A DNA stretch of 64,000 nt from Paenibacillus andongensis (GCF_025369935.1 NZ_CP104467.1:5897001-5961000), one strand, 5' to 3'. Numbered from the stretch's first letter, positions 17,233-26,540 are shown. Made by a program: numbers and translations. Notes: a model not told the origin generated them from the letters alone.

Positions 17233-17393
17233 GGGAGTGCTGGGGGAGTGATTCGGGGTGCTGGGAGTGATTCGGGGTGCTGGAAAGTGCTGCGGAGTGC
17301 TGAAAAGTGCTGCGGAGTGCTGGAAAGTGCTGCGGAGTGCTGAAAAGTGCTTCGGAGTGCTGAAAAGTGCTTCGGAATGCTGGGGAGTGATAC
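17233..17393. repeat. 20-base tandem repeat built on a 10-base period
   Basis: About eight copies of a 20-base unit like ggagtgctgaaaagtgctgc. Each unit is two related 10-base halves, with AGTGC recurring every ten bases. Outer copies are more diverged. It is strongly G-rich on the plus strand and lies in a 677-base gene-free gap. An open frame through it is low-complexity and is not taken as a gene. Confidence 0.9.
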
Positions 17394-17538
17394 GTAGCTT
17401 TGAATGTGTACTCAGCTTGGAAGGAATACCCAAGTCTTATCAGATGGGGTCTATGCAGTTGGTTAGCGCGGATGCTAGGTCCCGCATTCTTTCTTTTTGA
17501 TCTCTTAGCGATGATTTGTTCGGTACATTAGCAATATT

Positions 17539-17730
17539 CCTGACGCTTAGGGGAACCCAGATACCTTATTTCGCTGAATTCAGCCTATTAAAGGGATGAA
17601 GCGGAACTACGTGACGCTATTTCAGTAAAATTGAGTCTTTTCCCCTTCATTTCGAGTAAATAGCGTCAGTACGTTCCGTTCATCGTCTGAAAATGAGAAT
17701 TTACAGTAAATAAGGTACTCTCGTTCCGTT
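17539..17730. repeat. Nested imperfect palindrome, REP/MITE-like
   Basis: Two palindromes, one inside the other. Inner arms 17595-17622 and 17658-17684 match over about 27 bases with few differences. Outer arms 17539-17561 and 17708-17730 share ACCTTATTT and a GGAAC end. Both arm types have the same layout (GGAAC, spacer, TATTT), suggesting one short palindromic element inserted in a relative. No open frame is present. Confidence 0.75.
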
Positions 17731-17795
17731 TGAGGCGGACTAGAGTTCGAATGTTAGGTATTAATGCGTAAGCTACCGTAGTTAGAAAATAAAAA

Positions 17796-17830
17796 AGAGT
17801 GAAGCCGAGACTAATCTCGCTTCACTCTTA
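17796..17830 (-). terminator. Terminator after pyk
   Basis: Nearly perfect stem gagtgaagc-gaga / tctc-gcttcactc with a loop of four and an A-run on the plus side, eight bases past the pyk stop. Confidence 0.85.
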
Positions 17831-17837
17831 GTTATAC

Positions 17838-19592
17838 TTACAGAACGCTCGCTTGACCAGAGTAGATAACGCCAACTTCTGGATAGATCGATACTTCTGT
17901 GCCGTCTTTGATTAATTCCACTGCGTTCTCAACGCCTACAATAACCGGAATACCAAGGCTTAAAGCAACAACTGCCGCATGGGACGTGATTCCGCCAACT
18001 TCGGTAATTAACGCGGAAGCTCTTTGTACAGCTGGCATATATTCTTTGTCCGTTGATACCGTTACAAGTACAGCACCGTCTACCATTTTCGCATTCGCTT
18101 CTTCTGGTGTACGAGCCGTTACAACGATCCCCGTTGCTGTTTGCATGCCGATCCCCGTACCTTTGGCAATCATCTCACCCACGTGATGAACTTTGATCAA
18201 GTTCGTTGTTCCGGAGCGTCCAACAGGTACACCTGCCGTAATGACAACGATATCTCCAAGAGACACGATACCTGTTTTGATGCTGCTCTCTACCGCAAGG
18301 TTGAACAGCTCGTCCGTCGTTTTCGCTTGCACGCCCATCACCGGAATAACACCCCAAACGAGGGATAAGCGGCGAATGACTTGCTCGCTAGGCGTAACTG
18401 CGATGATTGGTGATTTCGGACGGTATTTGGATACCATCCTAGCTGTATATCCACTTTCCGTAGCTGTTAAAATCGCCTTCGCACCCAACTCCAAAGCTGA
18501 GTTTGCTACCGCTTGTGAAATTGCTTCGGTTACAGTAACTTGCTGCGCTTGCGCTTGACGAAGGAAAATTTCTTTATATTCCAAAGCTGCTTCCGCACGC
18601 TCAGCGATCCGAGCCATCGTTTGTACGGACTCGACTGGATATTTACCTGCTGCTGTTTCACCGGACAACATCACAGCATCTGTTCCGTCGAACACCGCAT
18701 TAGCTACGTCACTTGCTTCTGCACGCGTTGGGCGCGGGTTACGCTGCATGGAGTCGAGCATCATCGTCGCCGTAATAACCGGCTTACCTACGATGTTACA
18801 TTTTTTGATCATCTGTTTTTGGACAACCGGAACATCTTCAGCTGGAATTTCAACGCCAAGATCCCCACGAGCAACCATCAATCCATCGGATACTTCAAGG
18901 ATTTCGTCTAAGTTGTCAACGCCCTCTTGGTTTTCGATTTTACTAATGATTTGGATGTGTGAAGCATTGTGTCTTTCCAACAATTCACGAATTTCCATAA
19001 CGTCACTTGCTTTACGTACGAAAGATGCCGCGATGAAATCTACGCCTTGCTCGATACCGAAGACGATATCATTCGCATCCTTCTCCGTGATTCCTGGAAG
19101 ACTGATTTTCACACCTGGCACGTTAACGCCTTTTTTACTTTTAATCGTTCCACCATTGACAATGCGGCATTCGATTTCTGTTCCACGAATATCAACAACT
19201 GAAAGACCAATTAGACCATCATCGATTAGAATCGTAGATCCAACAGCAACGTCACGCGGCAGATTCGAATAGGTAACTGAGATCCGATCTGCATCGCCCA
19301 AGATTTCTTCTGTTGTCAAAATGATGTGCTTGTCCTGAACAAGCTCAATCGGTTCTTCTTTCAATTTTCCCGTACGAATTTCCGGTCCTTTGGTATCAAG
19401 CAAAATAGCTGCTACTTTGCCTGTCTCAGCGGATGCAGCGCGAAGGTTGCGGATACGTGCGCCGTGCTCCTCAAAATCTCCGTGGGAGAAGTTAAGACGG
19501 GCAACATTCATTCCCGCTTCTAGAAGCTTTTTCAAATTCTCTTGTGATTCGCTTGCAGGTCCGATGGTACAGACAATTTTCGTTTTACGCAT
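17838..19592 (-). CDS. pyk: Pyruvate kinase with C-terminal PEP-utiliser-type domain
   Basis: Last glycolytic step, PEP plus ADP to pyruvate plus ATP. 584 residues, the long Bacillales type. Catalytic-core motifs: ARLNFSHGDFEEH, ISKIENQEGVDN (active Lys), MVARGDLGVEIP and SGETAAGKYP. Residues from about 475 form the extra domain, with GGITSHAAVVALSLGIPVIVG. The start overlaps the end of accA by eight bases, and its CAGGAGG site lies inside accA, which suggests translational coupling. In B. subtilis pfkA precedes pyk; here accA does. Confidence 0.97.
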   Translation of the reverse strand: MRKTKIVCTIGPASESQENLKKLLEAGMNVARLNFSHGDFEEHGARIRNLRAASAETGKVAAILLDTKGPEIRTGKLKEEPIELVQDKHIILTTEEILGDADRISVTYSNLPRDVAVGSTILIDDGLIGLSVVDIRGTEIECRIVNGGTIKSKKGVNVPGVKISLPGITEKDANDIVFGIEQGVDFIAASFVRKASDVMEIRELLERHNASHIQIISKIENQEGVDNLDEILEVSDGLMVARGDLGVEIPAEDVPVVQKQMIKKCNIVGKPVITATMMLDSMQRNPRPTRAEASDVANAVFDGTDAVMLSGETAAGKYPVESVQTMARIAERAEAALEYKEIFLRQAQAQQVTVTEAISQAVANSALELGAKAILTATESGYTARMVSKYRPKSPIIAVTPSEQVIRRLSLVWGVIPVMGVQAKTTDELFNLAVESSIKTGIVSLGDIVVITAGVPVGRSGTTNLIKVHHVGEMIAKGTGIGMQTATGIVVTARTPEEANAKMVDGAVLVTVSTDKEYMPAVQRASALITEVGGITSHAAVVALSLGIPVIVGVENAVELIKDGTEVSIYPEVGVIYSGQASVL

Positions 19593-20559
19593 GGTTTCCC
19601 TCCTGAGTGAATGTGAACCGGCCGATCTCTCTAAATTTGCGGTAGCGGTCCTCGAGCAGCTCCTGTTCGTCCATACTTAGCAAATGCTGAAGCTGTTCCC
19701 AGATAGCTGTTTTGATCAATTCTGCTTGTGCGGCTAAATCCCGGTGTGCGCCACCTTTGGGTTCTGGAATAATACCGTCGATCACCTTAAGATCCAAGAT
19801 ATGATCCGCAGTAATTTTCATTGCTTCTGCCGCGTGTAAAGCTTTGGAAGCATCTTTATATAAGATGGAAGCCGCGCCTTCGGGACTAATAACCGAATAG
19901 ATAGCATTCTCCAACATTAATACCTTGTTACCTACACCTAACGCTAGTGCGCCACCACTGCCACCTTCGCCAATAACAATACAGATGATCGGCACACGAA
20001 AAGAGGCCATTTCCAGTAAATTTCTGGCAATCGCTTCTCCTTGGCCGCGCTCTTCTGCAGCATTCCCAGGGAATGCCCCTTTGGTATCAATAAATGTCAC
20101 AATAGGACGTTTGAACTTGTTCGCTTGACGCATCATTCGCAGCGCTTTACGGAACCCTTCCGGATGCGGACAACCGAAGTTACGAGCAATATTGTCCTTC
20201 GTGTCTTTCCCTTTTTGATGACCGACAACCGTAACCGGAATGCCGTTCAGCTTGGCTAATCCACCTACAATCGCAAGGTCATCCCCATATAGGCGATCTC
20301 CATGAAACTCTATGAAATCCGTAAAAATGGTTCCAATATAATCAATGGTTGTTGGCCTTTGCGGATGACGAGCCAACTGCATTTTCTCTGCAGAAGACAT
20401 ATTCGCATAAAGCTCATTCTCAAGTTCAACATATCTTTCTTCCAAACGGCGAATTTCCTCTGAAAAGTCAATTTTCTTCTCCGCGCCAAATGTGCGCAGT
20501 TCCGCAATCTTCTTCTTTAGTTCCGCCAGCGGCTGTTCAAACGGCATTTCACCCGCCAT
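19585..20559 (-). CDS. accA: Acetyl-CoA carboxylase carboxyltransferase, alpha subunit
   Basis: With AccD, transfers CO2 from carboxybiotin to acetyl-CoA to make malonyl-CoA for fatty acid synthesis. 324 residues with an N-terminal coiled region (about 5-60) and crotonase-fold motifs DFIEFHGDRLYGDD, GHQKGKDT, FIDTKGAFPG and GEGGSGGALA. It overlaps accD by 11 bases and pyk by eight, so the three should be translated together. Its partner gene pfkA is absent downstream. Confidence 0.97.
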   Translation of the reverse strand: MAGEMPFEQPLAELKKKIAELRTFGAEKKIDFSEEIRRLEERYVELENELYANMSSAEKMQLARHPQRPTTIDYIGTIFTDFIEFHGDRLYGDDLAIVGGLAKLNGIPVTVVGHQKGKDTKDNIARNFGCPHPEGFRKALRMMRQANKFKRPIVTFIDTKGAFPGNAAEERGQGEAIARNLLEMASFRVPIICIVIGEGGSGGALALGVGNKVLMLENAIYSVISPEGAASILYKDASKALHAAEAMKITADHILDLKVIDGIIPEPKGGAHRDLAAQAELIKTAIWEQLQHLLSMDEQELLEDRYRKFREIGRFTFTQEGNHA

Positions 20560-21415
20560 AAGTCGCCTCCCCCTTCACTCCGTGCATGTCTAACAGCTTG
20601 ATTAACGTTGGACGTATATCCTTACGGCTCACGACCTTGTCGAGCTGACCATGCTCGAGATTGAATTCAGATGTCTGGAAATTGTCCGGCAGCTTCTGCT
20701 TAATCGTTTGTTCAATAACACGACGGCCTGTAAATCCAAATGGGGCAGCCGGTTCAGCAATAATAATATCGCCTAACATCGCAAAACTCGCAGATACACC
20801 GCCGAAAGTCGGATCTGTAATAATAGAAATAAACAATCCGCCTTCCTCGTTCAGCTTGGACAAAGCCGCGCTTGTCTTCGCCATTTGCATCAAGCTGAGA
20901 ATGCTTTCTTGCATACGAGCTCCACCTGATGTGGAATAAATGATAATTGGCACTTTCTTATGAGTTGCAGCTTCGATCGCTCTTGTTATTTTCTCACCAA
21001 CAACGGAGCCTAGTGATCCACCCATGAAGTCAAAACTCATAGCCGCAACAATAACCGGATAGCCGCCAATCGTACCTTCCCCGGTCATAATTGCATCTTG
21101 TAATTTCGTTGTGCTCTTCGCTTTATCCAATTTCTCTACGTAATCAGGGAACTCCAAAGGATCCTCAGAGATCATATCTGCGTCGTATTCCAAAATCTGA
21201 CCTTCATCGAGTGTTATCTGGAGACGTTCTAACGCGCTTAAACGATAATGATAGCCACAAGCTGTACAGACTTTTAAATTTTTCTCAAGCTCTTTGCTTG
21301 TTTGGATCGTACCGCATTTCGGGCATTTATTCATTAAACCTTCGGGAATATCCCGTTTTGTTTTCTCGGAAGGAATCGTTGCATACTTACGCTTTTGAAA
21401 TAAATCCTTTAGCAC
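20549..21415 (-). CDS. accD: Acetyl-CoA carboxylase carboxyltransferase, beta subunit
   Basis: Beta subunit of the carboxyltransferase. 288 residues. The N-terminal zinc ribbon is visible as CPKCG (about residue 31) and CTACG (about 53), followed by the crotonase-like core with GSVVGEKITRAIE, SGGARMQE and GDIIIAEP. It is first in the accD-accA-pyk series. No FapR operator was recognised upstream. Confidence 0.97.
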   Translation of the reverse strand: MLKDLFQKRKYATIPSEKTKRDIPEGLMNKCPKCGTIQTSKELEKNLKVCTACGYHYRLSALERLQITLDEGQILEYDADMISEDPLEFPDYVEKLDKAKSTTKLQDAIMTGEGTIGGYPVIVAAMSFDFMGGSLGSVVGEKITRAIEAATHKKVPIIIYSTSGGARMQESILSLMQMAKTSAALSKLNEEGGLFISIITDPTFGGVSASFAMLGDIIIAEPAAPFGFTGRRVIEQTIKQKLPDNFQTSEFNLEHGQLDKVVSRKDIRPTLIKLLDMHGVKGEATYGG

Positions 21416-21482
21416 ATTTCCACCTCTACTTGGCTATTATCTTGAACTTCTGACAAGCCACGTTACTTACTTCTACTTTTCA

Positions 21483-21671
21483 TTATCTATGTAAAATAGA
21501 ATTGAGCACTTCCTGTACTTCCTCTACTTCGCCTGCGGGTACGACGATTTCGAATTGATTTTTGGATAAAGAGATACCCCGAACTTGTACGAGAAATCCT
21601 TCTTCCGTCAGCCTCTGTTTAATCCGCTCTGCAATCTTCGCGGTAGGAGCTATGTATATCACCGTCCACAT
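21483..21671 (-). CDS. Small conserved-looking protein, unknown function
   Basis: 62 residues from ATG 21671: a short beta-alpha-beta pattern (TVIYIAP, AKIAERIKQRLTEEGF, QFEIVVPAGEVEEVQEVL) that resembles a small ferredoxin-like or signal-transducing fold (inference). No membrane segment and no cysteines. AGGAGG is separated from the ATG by nine consecutive T residues and a C. It lies 67 bases upstream of accD on the same strand, so it may lead the acc transcript. I do not assign a function. Confidence 0.7.
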   Translation of the reverse strand: MWTVIYIAPTAKIAERIKQRLTEEGFLVQVRGISLSKNQFEIVVPAGEVEEVQEVLNSILHR

Positions 21672-21824
21672 GAAAAAAAAACCTCCTATGACGTGCAACT
21701 ACATGGATTAGGGCAAGTTAGCAACGATGATAATTAACATCCTACATAAGCATAGGCGCACACAATGGAATAATGATATCATAATTTCTCTTTTTCCCGC
21801 AACAGAGCACGTTCATGAAAAAAA

Positions 21825-21858
21825 GTGAAGTCTGAACTATTTGAGCTAGTCCAGACGT
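21825..21858 (-). terminator. Terminator after pgpA
   Basis: Ten-base stem gtctgaacta / tagtccagac (21830-21839 and 21847-21856, one mismatch) that contains the pgpA stop codon, followed by seven T-type bases on the minus strand. Confidence 0.75.
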
Positions 21859-22346
21859 AATTTACTGCTATAATCAGGCGCATGCTCATTCTGATGAGCG
21901 ATTCTGGCAGAAGCGGCAGCTGCCAAACCACAGATCAAATCATCCAGAAAAACATGCACAGAACTTTTATCATCATTTAATGTACGGATAATACCCATTT
22001 TTTCCTTATCTAAATAGCCAAAGCTAGTTAAGCCAATCATCCCATATACATGAACAATGCCTAGGGCCAGAGTTTCATCAACACCGAACAGGGGTTCATC
22101 CGCTTCAAGAATCGATTGCAAAGGCTCGGGCAACAGCTTTTTCTCTGCCAATTCATCAAGAGCAATGCCTGTATATAGCGTATACTGTACTTCCCGTTTG
22201 GCGAGAACAGCCAGCACACTCTCGATACAATCTTCTTGCGATAGTTGATCATTATAAGGCTTTTGCAGCTTGAACACAATTTCAGAGATTTGCTCTACCG
22301 TTACACCACGTCTTTGCAGCAACTGGACCATATGTTGTTCGGTCAT
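21846..22346 (-). CDS. Phosphatidylglycerophosphatase A-type protein, YutG-like
   Basis: Membrane-lipid phosphatase family (PgpA), which makes phosphatidylglycerol from its phosphate. 166 residues. The family section DETLALGIVHVYGMIGLTSF, then GYLDKEK and VHVFLDDLICGLAAAA with conserved acidic residues, matches the YutG group. In this group the hydrophobic stretches are weak, so membrane attachment is uncertain. AGGAGGAG precedes the ATG. It follows dnaE by 107 bases on the same strand; a small hairpin (tctttgag / ctcaaaga, 22370-22390) lies between. Confidence 0.85.
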   Translation of the reverse strand: MTEQHMVQLLQRRGVTVEQISEIVFKLQKPYNDQLSQEDCIESVLAVLAKREVQYTLYTGIALDELAEKKLLPEPLQSILEADEPLFGVDETLALGIVHVYGMIGLTSFGYLDKEKMGIIRTLNDDKSSVHVFLDDLICGLAAAASARIAHQNEHAPDYSSKLRLD

Positions 22347-22453
22347 AAGTCTCCTCCTAATATAGGGATCTTTGAGTGTAGCTCAAAGTCTCTCAGCTAT
22401 GTATTAAGCCCCTGAAATGCCGGGTTCCTATTCATATGCGGAGGATGCCGTCT

Positions 22454-25400
22454 TTATTTCACTCTGACCGAATCTTTACCCATGATGGTCTCAATCATAC
22501 GGAACAAATCCTTCGAAGGATCGACCAAATATTGGTCGCTTAGGGCCAAGAGTTTGTTGCTGCTTTCGTAGAAAAGCGCAACCGCGAGCTGGCCCTTATG
22601 CAGCTTCAGCAGCGCCTTCAGCTGCAAAAGCTTATCCGGCTGCTCACAGTCAGCCGAGATCTTGACGAACACCCGCTGCGCCTTCGGCTCCGCAGCGTTC
22701 GTGCGCGCCGGCTGCGCCGCAGCGCGGGACTCCTGGCGGCCCGCCGCAGGGGCCGCCTGGGTAACAGCGGCGGCGCTGCGTGCGCCGCCTGAGTTGGCAG
22801 CCGCGCGCGCGGGCCGATCGCTGACTGCGTCAGCTGATCGCCTGTGCGCCCCTGGCTGCCGGCGAAGCCGCTGGACGCCTGCAGGGTCGTCCAGCGCGAC
22901 AAGCTGCTCCGCGAGCAGCTTGGGCGGGTCCTCGTCCTGAAGCTGCAGCTTCGCCCGGACAAGGACGAGCCTGCCCTTCTGCACGAGCGGAGCCGCATTC
23001 TTCCAGGTCTCGGGGAACAGCACCACCTCGACCTTATCGATGCGATCCTCCAGCTCCATGAACGCCATCGGCTGCCCTTTCTTCGTGACGATCGTCTTAT
23101 TCGAGAGGATCATTCCCGCTACAAGAACCTCGCTGTTATCTGGCAGCTCGGCTAGCTGATGAAGCATCGCTGCTTCCATCTCACCCAGCTGCTCACCATA
23201 GGCATCAAGCGGATGTCCAGAGATATACATGCCTAGAAGCTCCTTCTCGAGCTCCAATTGTTTGCTCTGCGGCATTGGAGGTATGTTAGGAACTTCCACC
23301 TCCCAGTTTGGTTCTTCAACGAAGCCGAAGAGGTGAAGCTGCAGATCATCCCGTTCCTTGCGCCATTTGGTAGCGGAGGCGATGGTTTCATCGAGAATAG
23401 CCATCAATTGAGCGCGATGCCCGCCAAGCGTATCGAAGGCTCCTCCTTGAATGAGTGATTCAATCACTCGCTTATTACATACGCGCAAATCAACACGTCG
23501 GCAGAAATCAAGCAAGCTTTCAAATTGTAATTTTTTCCGCTCATGAAGAATAGCATCAATTGCTTGAGTGCCTACATTTTTGATAGCAGCAAGTCCGAAA
23601 CGGATCGCCCCGGCTGCTGGGTCCGGTGTAAACACCGTTCCGCTGCCATTGACATCTGGTGGCAGCACAGCCAATTTCACCCGCCGGCATTCATCCACAT
23701 ATTCGGCTACCTTTCGATGGTTTCCCATGACAGCCGTCAACATCGAGGCCATAAAATAAATCGGATAGTGCGCTTTTAAATAAGCCGTTTGGAAGGCCAG
23801 GACGCCATATGCTGTTGCATGCGCACGCGGGAAACCATAGTCAGCAAAGCGTACGATCATATCATACACATGATTAGCCTCATCGGCGTTAAAACCTTGA
23901 CGCAAGCTGCCCGAAACGAAATGTGCCCGTTCTTCATCCAGCACTTCCCGCTTCTTCTTGGACACTGCTCGTCTTAACAAATCTGCTTCACCTAAGCTGA
24001 AACCTGCCATTAATGAGGCAATTTGCATAATTTGCTCTTGGTAGACGATAATGCCGTACGTATCCCGAAGGATAGGTTCTAACGTGGGGTGCGGATAAAT
24101 GACCTCCACCTGCCCGTGCTTCCCATAAATGTACTTAGGTATAAACTCCATCGGACCTGGACGGTACAAGGCCACAACGGAAATAATATCTTCAAAAACA
24201 GAGGGCTTCAAATCCTTCAACACTTTGCGCACACCAGAAGACTCCAGTTGGAAGACGCCCGTCGTTTCTCCCTTGCTAAGCATACCGTAGGTCACGGCAT
24301 CCTCATCCATGTCCAGCGTATCAAAGTTGAGGTGCACATTTTCCATCTGTGCAATCCAATCAACCGTTCGTTCAATAATAGACAGCGTCCGCAAGCCGAG
24401 AAAATCCATTTTCAACAGACCAATGGCCTCCAAATGCTCCATCGTATACTGAGTAAGAGCTGTCTGAGCTGTGCCTTCCTGGAGAGGGACATATTGAGTT
24501 AACGGTTCTCTGGAAATGACAACCCCTGCAGCATGCGTTGAAGCATGTCGCGGCATTCCTTCTACACGCATCGCCATGTCAAGCAATTCTGCTGTCTTTG
24601 GCTGTCTTGCGACAAGCCCCTTTAAATCAGAGCTAACCTGCAGTGCTTCCGATAAGGTCATACCTAGTTGATTCGGAATCGCCTTGGCAGCGCGGTCAAC
24701 ATCGCCATAGGGCACATTTAATACACGTCCTACGTCCCTAACCGCGGCTTTAGCCGCCATCGTTCCGAAGGTAATAATTTGCGCGACATGCTCGTGCCCG
24801 TATTTGGCAACTACGTAGTCAATGACTTCATCCCGGCGTTCATCGCTAAAATCGATATCTATATCCGGCATCGTAATCCGCTCTGGGTTAAGAAAACGTT
24901 CAAACAAGAGCTTATATTTTAGTGGATCCACATTCGTAATTCGCAGTACATAAGCTACTAGACTTCCAGCAGAAGATCCCCTGCCCGGTCCGGTCATGAT
25001 ATTCTTTTCGTGCGCAAAACGAATAAAATCCCATACGATCAAGAAGTAATCGGAAAAACCCATTTTCTCAATGACACTGAGCTCATAAGCTAGACGTTCT
25101 TCTGCTTGTTTCTTCAGCGGTGAATCCGTTGTATGCCACTCCGATTTAGCAGAATAACGCTGCTCAAGCCCCTGTACACAGAGCTCTCGTAAATATTCTC
25201 CAGCAGTGAGGTGCTCTGGAATCGGACGAAAGCTTGGCAAAATTGATTTGCCGAACACAAGTTCGAGTTCACAACGTGAAGCTACAACGCTCGTATTCGT
25301 AAGCGCTTCGGGGACATGGACGAATAAACGTCTCATCTCCTCTTCGCTTTTCAAATACATCTGACTCGTCCCCATCTTAAGCCGATCGTTGTCCTCCACC

Positions 25401-26083
25401 GTCTTGCCTGTTCCAATACAGATGAGAATGTCCTGCATCACATGATCCGGTTCTGTCACGTAGTGCACATCATTCGTCGCAATTAACGGGATTCCAGTTT
25501 CTTTGCTCAGCTCGATCATTGAGACCATCACTTTTTTCTGCTCAATCATCCCATGATCTTGAATTTCCAGAAAGAAATCATCGCCGAAAATATCACGATA
25601 GCGCTCAGCCGCTTGTTTAGCCTCATCGTGACGATTGTGAAGCAAATGCTGAGAAACCTCGCTGCCTAAACAAGAGCTCAAACAAATAAGACCCTCAGAA
25701 TGCTTGGCTAAATGTTCCAAATCGATACGCGGCTTATAGTGAAAGCCCTGTAAATGTCCGATTGAACAGAGCTTCATTAAATTTTGATAGCCTTGAAAAT
25801 TTTTGGCAAGCAGGATGAGATGATAGATCGGCTGTTCCTGCCTAGTCCCTTTATCGCGAATAGATCCCGCTGTGAAATAAACCTCACAACCAATAATTGG
25901 CTTAATGCCTCGCTGTTTGCAAGCTTTATAGAAGGCAATGGCCCCGTACATGACACCGTGATCCGTCAATGCCAAAGAGGTCATGCCAAGATCAGCCGCT
26001 CGGGAAACAAGCTCCTCCATACGTGCCGCACCGTCTAATAAACTGTATTCACTATGAACATGCAAGTGTACGAACGAACTCAT
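22454..26083 (-). CDS. dnaE: DNA polymerase III alpha subunit DnaE
   Basis: Replicative polymerase of the DnaE type, which in Bacillales extends primers before PolC takes over. 1209 residues. N-terminal PHP domain (HLHVHSEYSLLDG), palm-domain aspartates in PDIDIDFSDERRDE, GRGSSAGSLVAY, a helix-hairpin-helix region and an OB fold (ILSNKTIVTKKGQ). After the OB fold comes an odd Ala/Arg/Gln-rich linker of about 80 residues encoded by a very GC-rich patch (about 22640-23000), then a short ordered C-terminus. The start is the ATG at 26083, eight bases from GGGAGG; the ATG two codons earlier is too close to it. Confidence 0.96.
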   Translation of the reverse strand: MSSFVHLHVHSEYSLLDGAARMEELVSRAADLGMTSLALTDHGVMYGAIAFYKACKQRGIKPIIGCEVYFTAGSIRDKGTRQEQPIYHLILLAKNFQGYQNLMKLCSIGHLQGFHYKPRIDLEHLAKHSEGLICLSSCLGSEVSQHLLHNRHDEAKQAAERYRDIFGDDFFLEIQDHGMIEQKKVMVSMIELSKETGIPLIATNDVHYVTEPDHVMQDILICIGTGKTVEDNDRLKMGTSQMYLKSEEEMRRLFVHVPEALTNTSVVASRCELELVFGKSILPSFRPIPEHLTAGEYLRELCVQGLEQRYSAKSEWHTTDSPLKKQAEERLAYELSVIEKMGFSDYFLIVWDFIRFAHEKNIMTGPGRGSSAGSLVAYVLRITNVDPLKYKLLFERFLNPERITMPDIDIDFSDERRDEVIDYVVAKYGHEHVAQIITFGTMAAKAAVRDVGRVLNVPYGDVDRAAKAIPNQLGMTLSEALQVSSDLKGLVARQPKTAELLDMAMRVEGMPRHASTHAAGVVISREPLTQYVPLQEGTAQTALTQYTMEHLEAIGLLKMDFLGLRTLSIIERTVDWIAQMENVHLNFDTLDMDEDAVTYGMLSKGETTGVFQLESSGVRKVLKDLKPSVFEDIISVVALYRPGPMEFIPKYIYGKHGQVEVIYPHPTLEPILRDTYGIIVYQEQIMQIASLMAGFSLGEADLLRRAVSKKKREVLDEERAHFVSGSLRQGFNADEANHVYDMIVRFADYGFPRAHATAYGVLAFQTAYLKAHYPIYFMASMLTAVMGNHRKVAEYVDECRRVKLAVLPPDVNGSGTVFTPDPAAGAIRFGLAAIKNVGTQAIDAILHERKKLQFESLLDFCRRVDLRVCNKRVIESLIQGGAFDTLGGHRAQLMAILDETIASATKWRKERDDLQLHLFGFVEEPNWEVEVPNIPPMPQSKQLELEKELLGMYISGHPLDAYGEQLGEMEAAMLHQLAELPDNSEVLVAGMILSNKTIVTKKGQPMAFMELEDRIDKVEVVLFPETWKNAAPLVQKGRLVLVRAKLQLQDEDPPKLLAEQLVALDDPAGVQRLRRQPGAHRRSADAVSDRPARAAANSGGARSAAAVTQAAPAAGRQESRAAAQPARTNAAEPKAQRVFVKISADCEQPDKLLQLKALLKLHKGQLAVALFYESSNKLLALSDQYLVDPSKDLFRMIETIMGKDSVRVK

Positions 26084-26124
26084 CAGCATGTCCTCCCTTC
26101 TTTCATTTTATTCCTTATATTTTA

Positions 26125-26154
26125 TCATATTGGTAATAGGCATTCCCATACATT
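26125..26154 (+). promoter_or_regulatory. Sigma-E-type promoter of ytrHI
   Basis: TCATATT (26125-26131) and CATACATT (26147-26154), 15 bases apart, fit the mother-cell sigma-E consensus at both boxes. The next gene, ytrH, is known to be sigma-E dependent in B. subtilis. Confidence 0.7.
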
Positions 26155-26207
26155 AAGTATAGAGAGTTTGTCCTCTTTAACTTAGCTGGAAAGGAAGCGA
26201 TTAGGAC

Positions 26208-26540
26208 ATGTATGTCTTTTGGGCAAATATTATCGTTTATTTCTGTATTGCATTCGGGGTCGTATTTGGAGGCAGCATGTTAAGTGGAATAGCCGCCGTG
26301 CTCACGCTTCAATCACCTACGGAAAAAATGATGACCGTTGCAGAAAACATTAAAATCTGGGCCATGGTAGCTGCTGTTGGCGGCACGATTGATCCGATAC
26401 GCTATATTGAAAGCCATGTAGCTATAGGGCATTTGAATCCCGCTATTAAGCAAATCGTCCTAATAATTGTTGCCTTTATTGGCGCGCAGATGGGCACTTC
26501 ACTCATTCAAATGATTTGCAAAGGGGGCAATCAGCCTTGA
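26208..26540 (+). CDS. ytrH: Sporulation membrane protein YtrH
   Basis: Mother-cell membrane protein needed for efficient spore formation in B. subtilis. 110 residues with segments at about 5-35 and 80-100. The stretch SPTEKMMTVAENIKIWA and GGTIDPIR are typical of the family. It is preceded by a sigma-E-type promoter, is divergent from dnaE, and overlaps ytrI by four bases (TTGA). Confidence 0.92.
   Translation: MYVFWANIIVYFCIAFGVVFGGSMLSGIAAVLTLQSPTEKMMTVAENIKIWAMVAAVGGTIDPIRYIESHVAIGHLNPAIKQIVLIIVAFIGAQMGTSLIQMICKGGNQP

Noticed and set aside
17233..17393. CRISPR array
   Set aside because: The unit repeats with no unique spacers, and there are no cas genes.
17215..17433. Open frame through the 20-base repeat
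   Set aside because: Low-complexity translation made by the repeat, no ribosome site; not a protein gene.
22618..22998. Open frames in other registers within the dnaE GC patch
   Set aside because: Arg/Ser-rich shadows of the dnaE linker.
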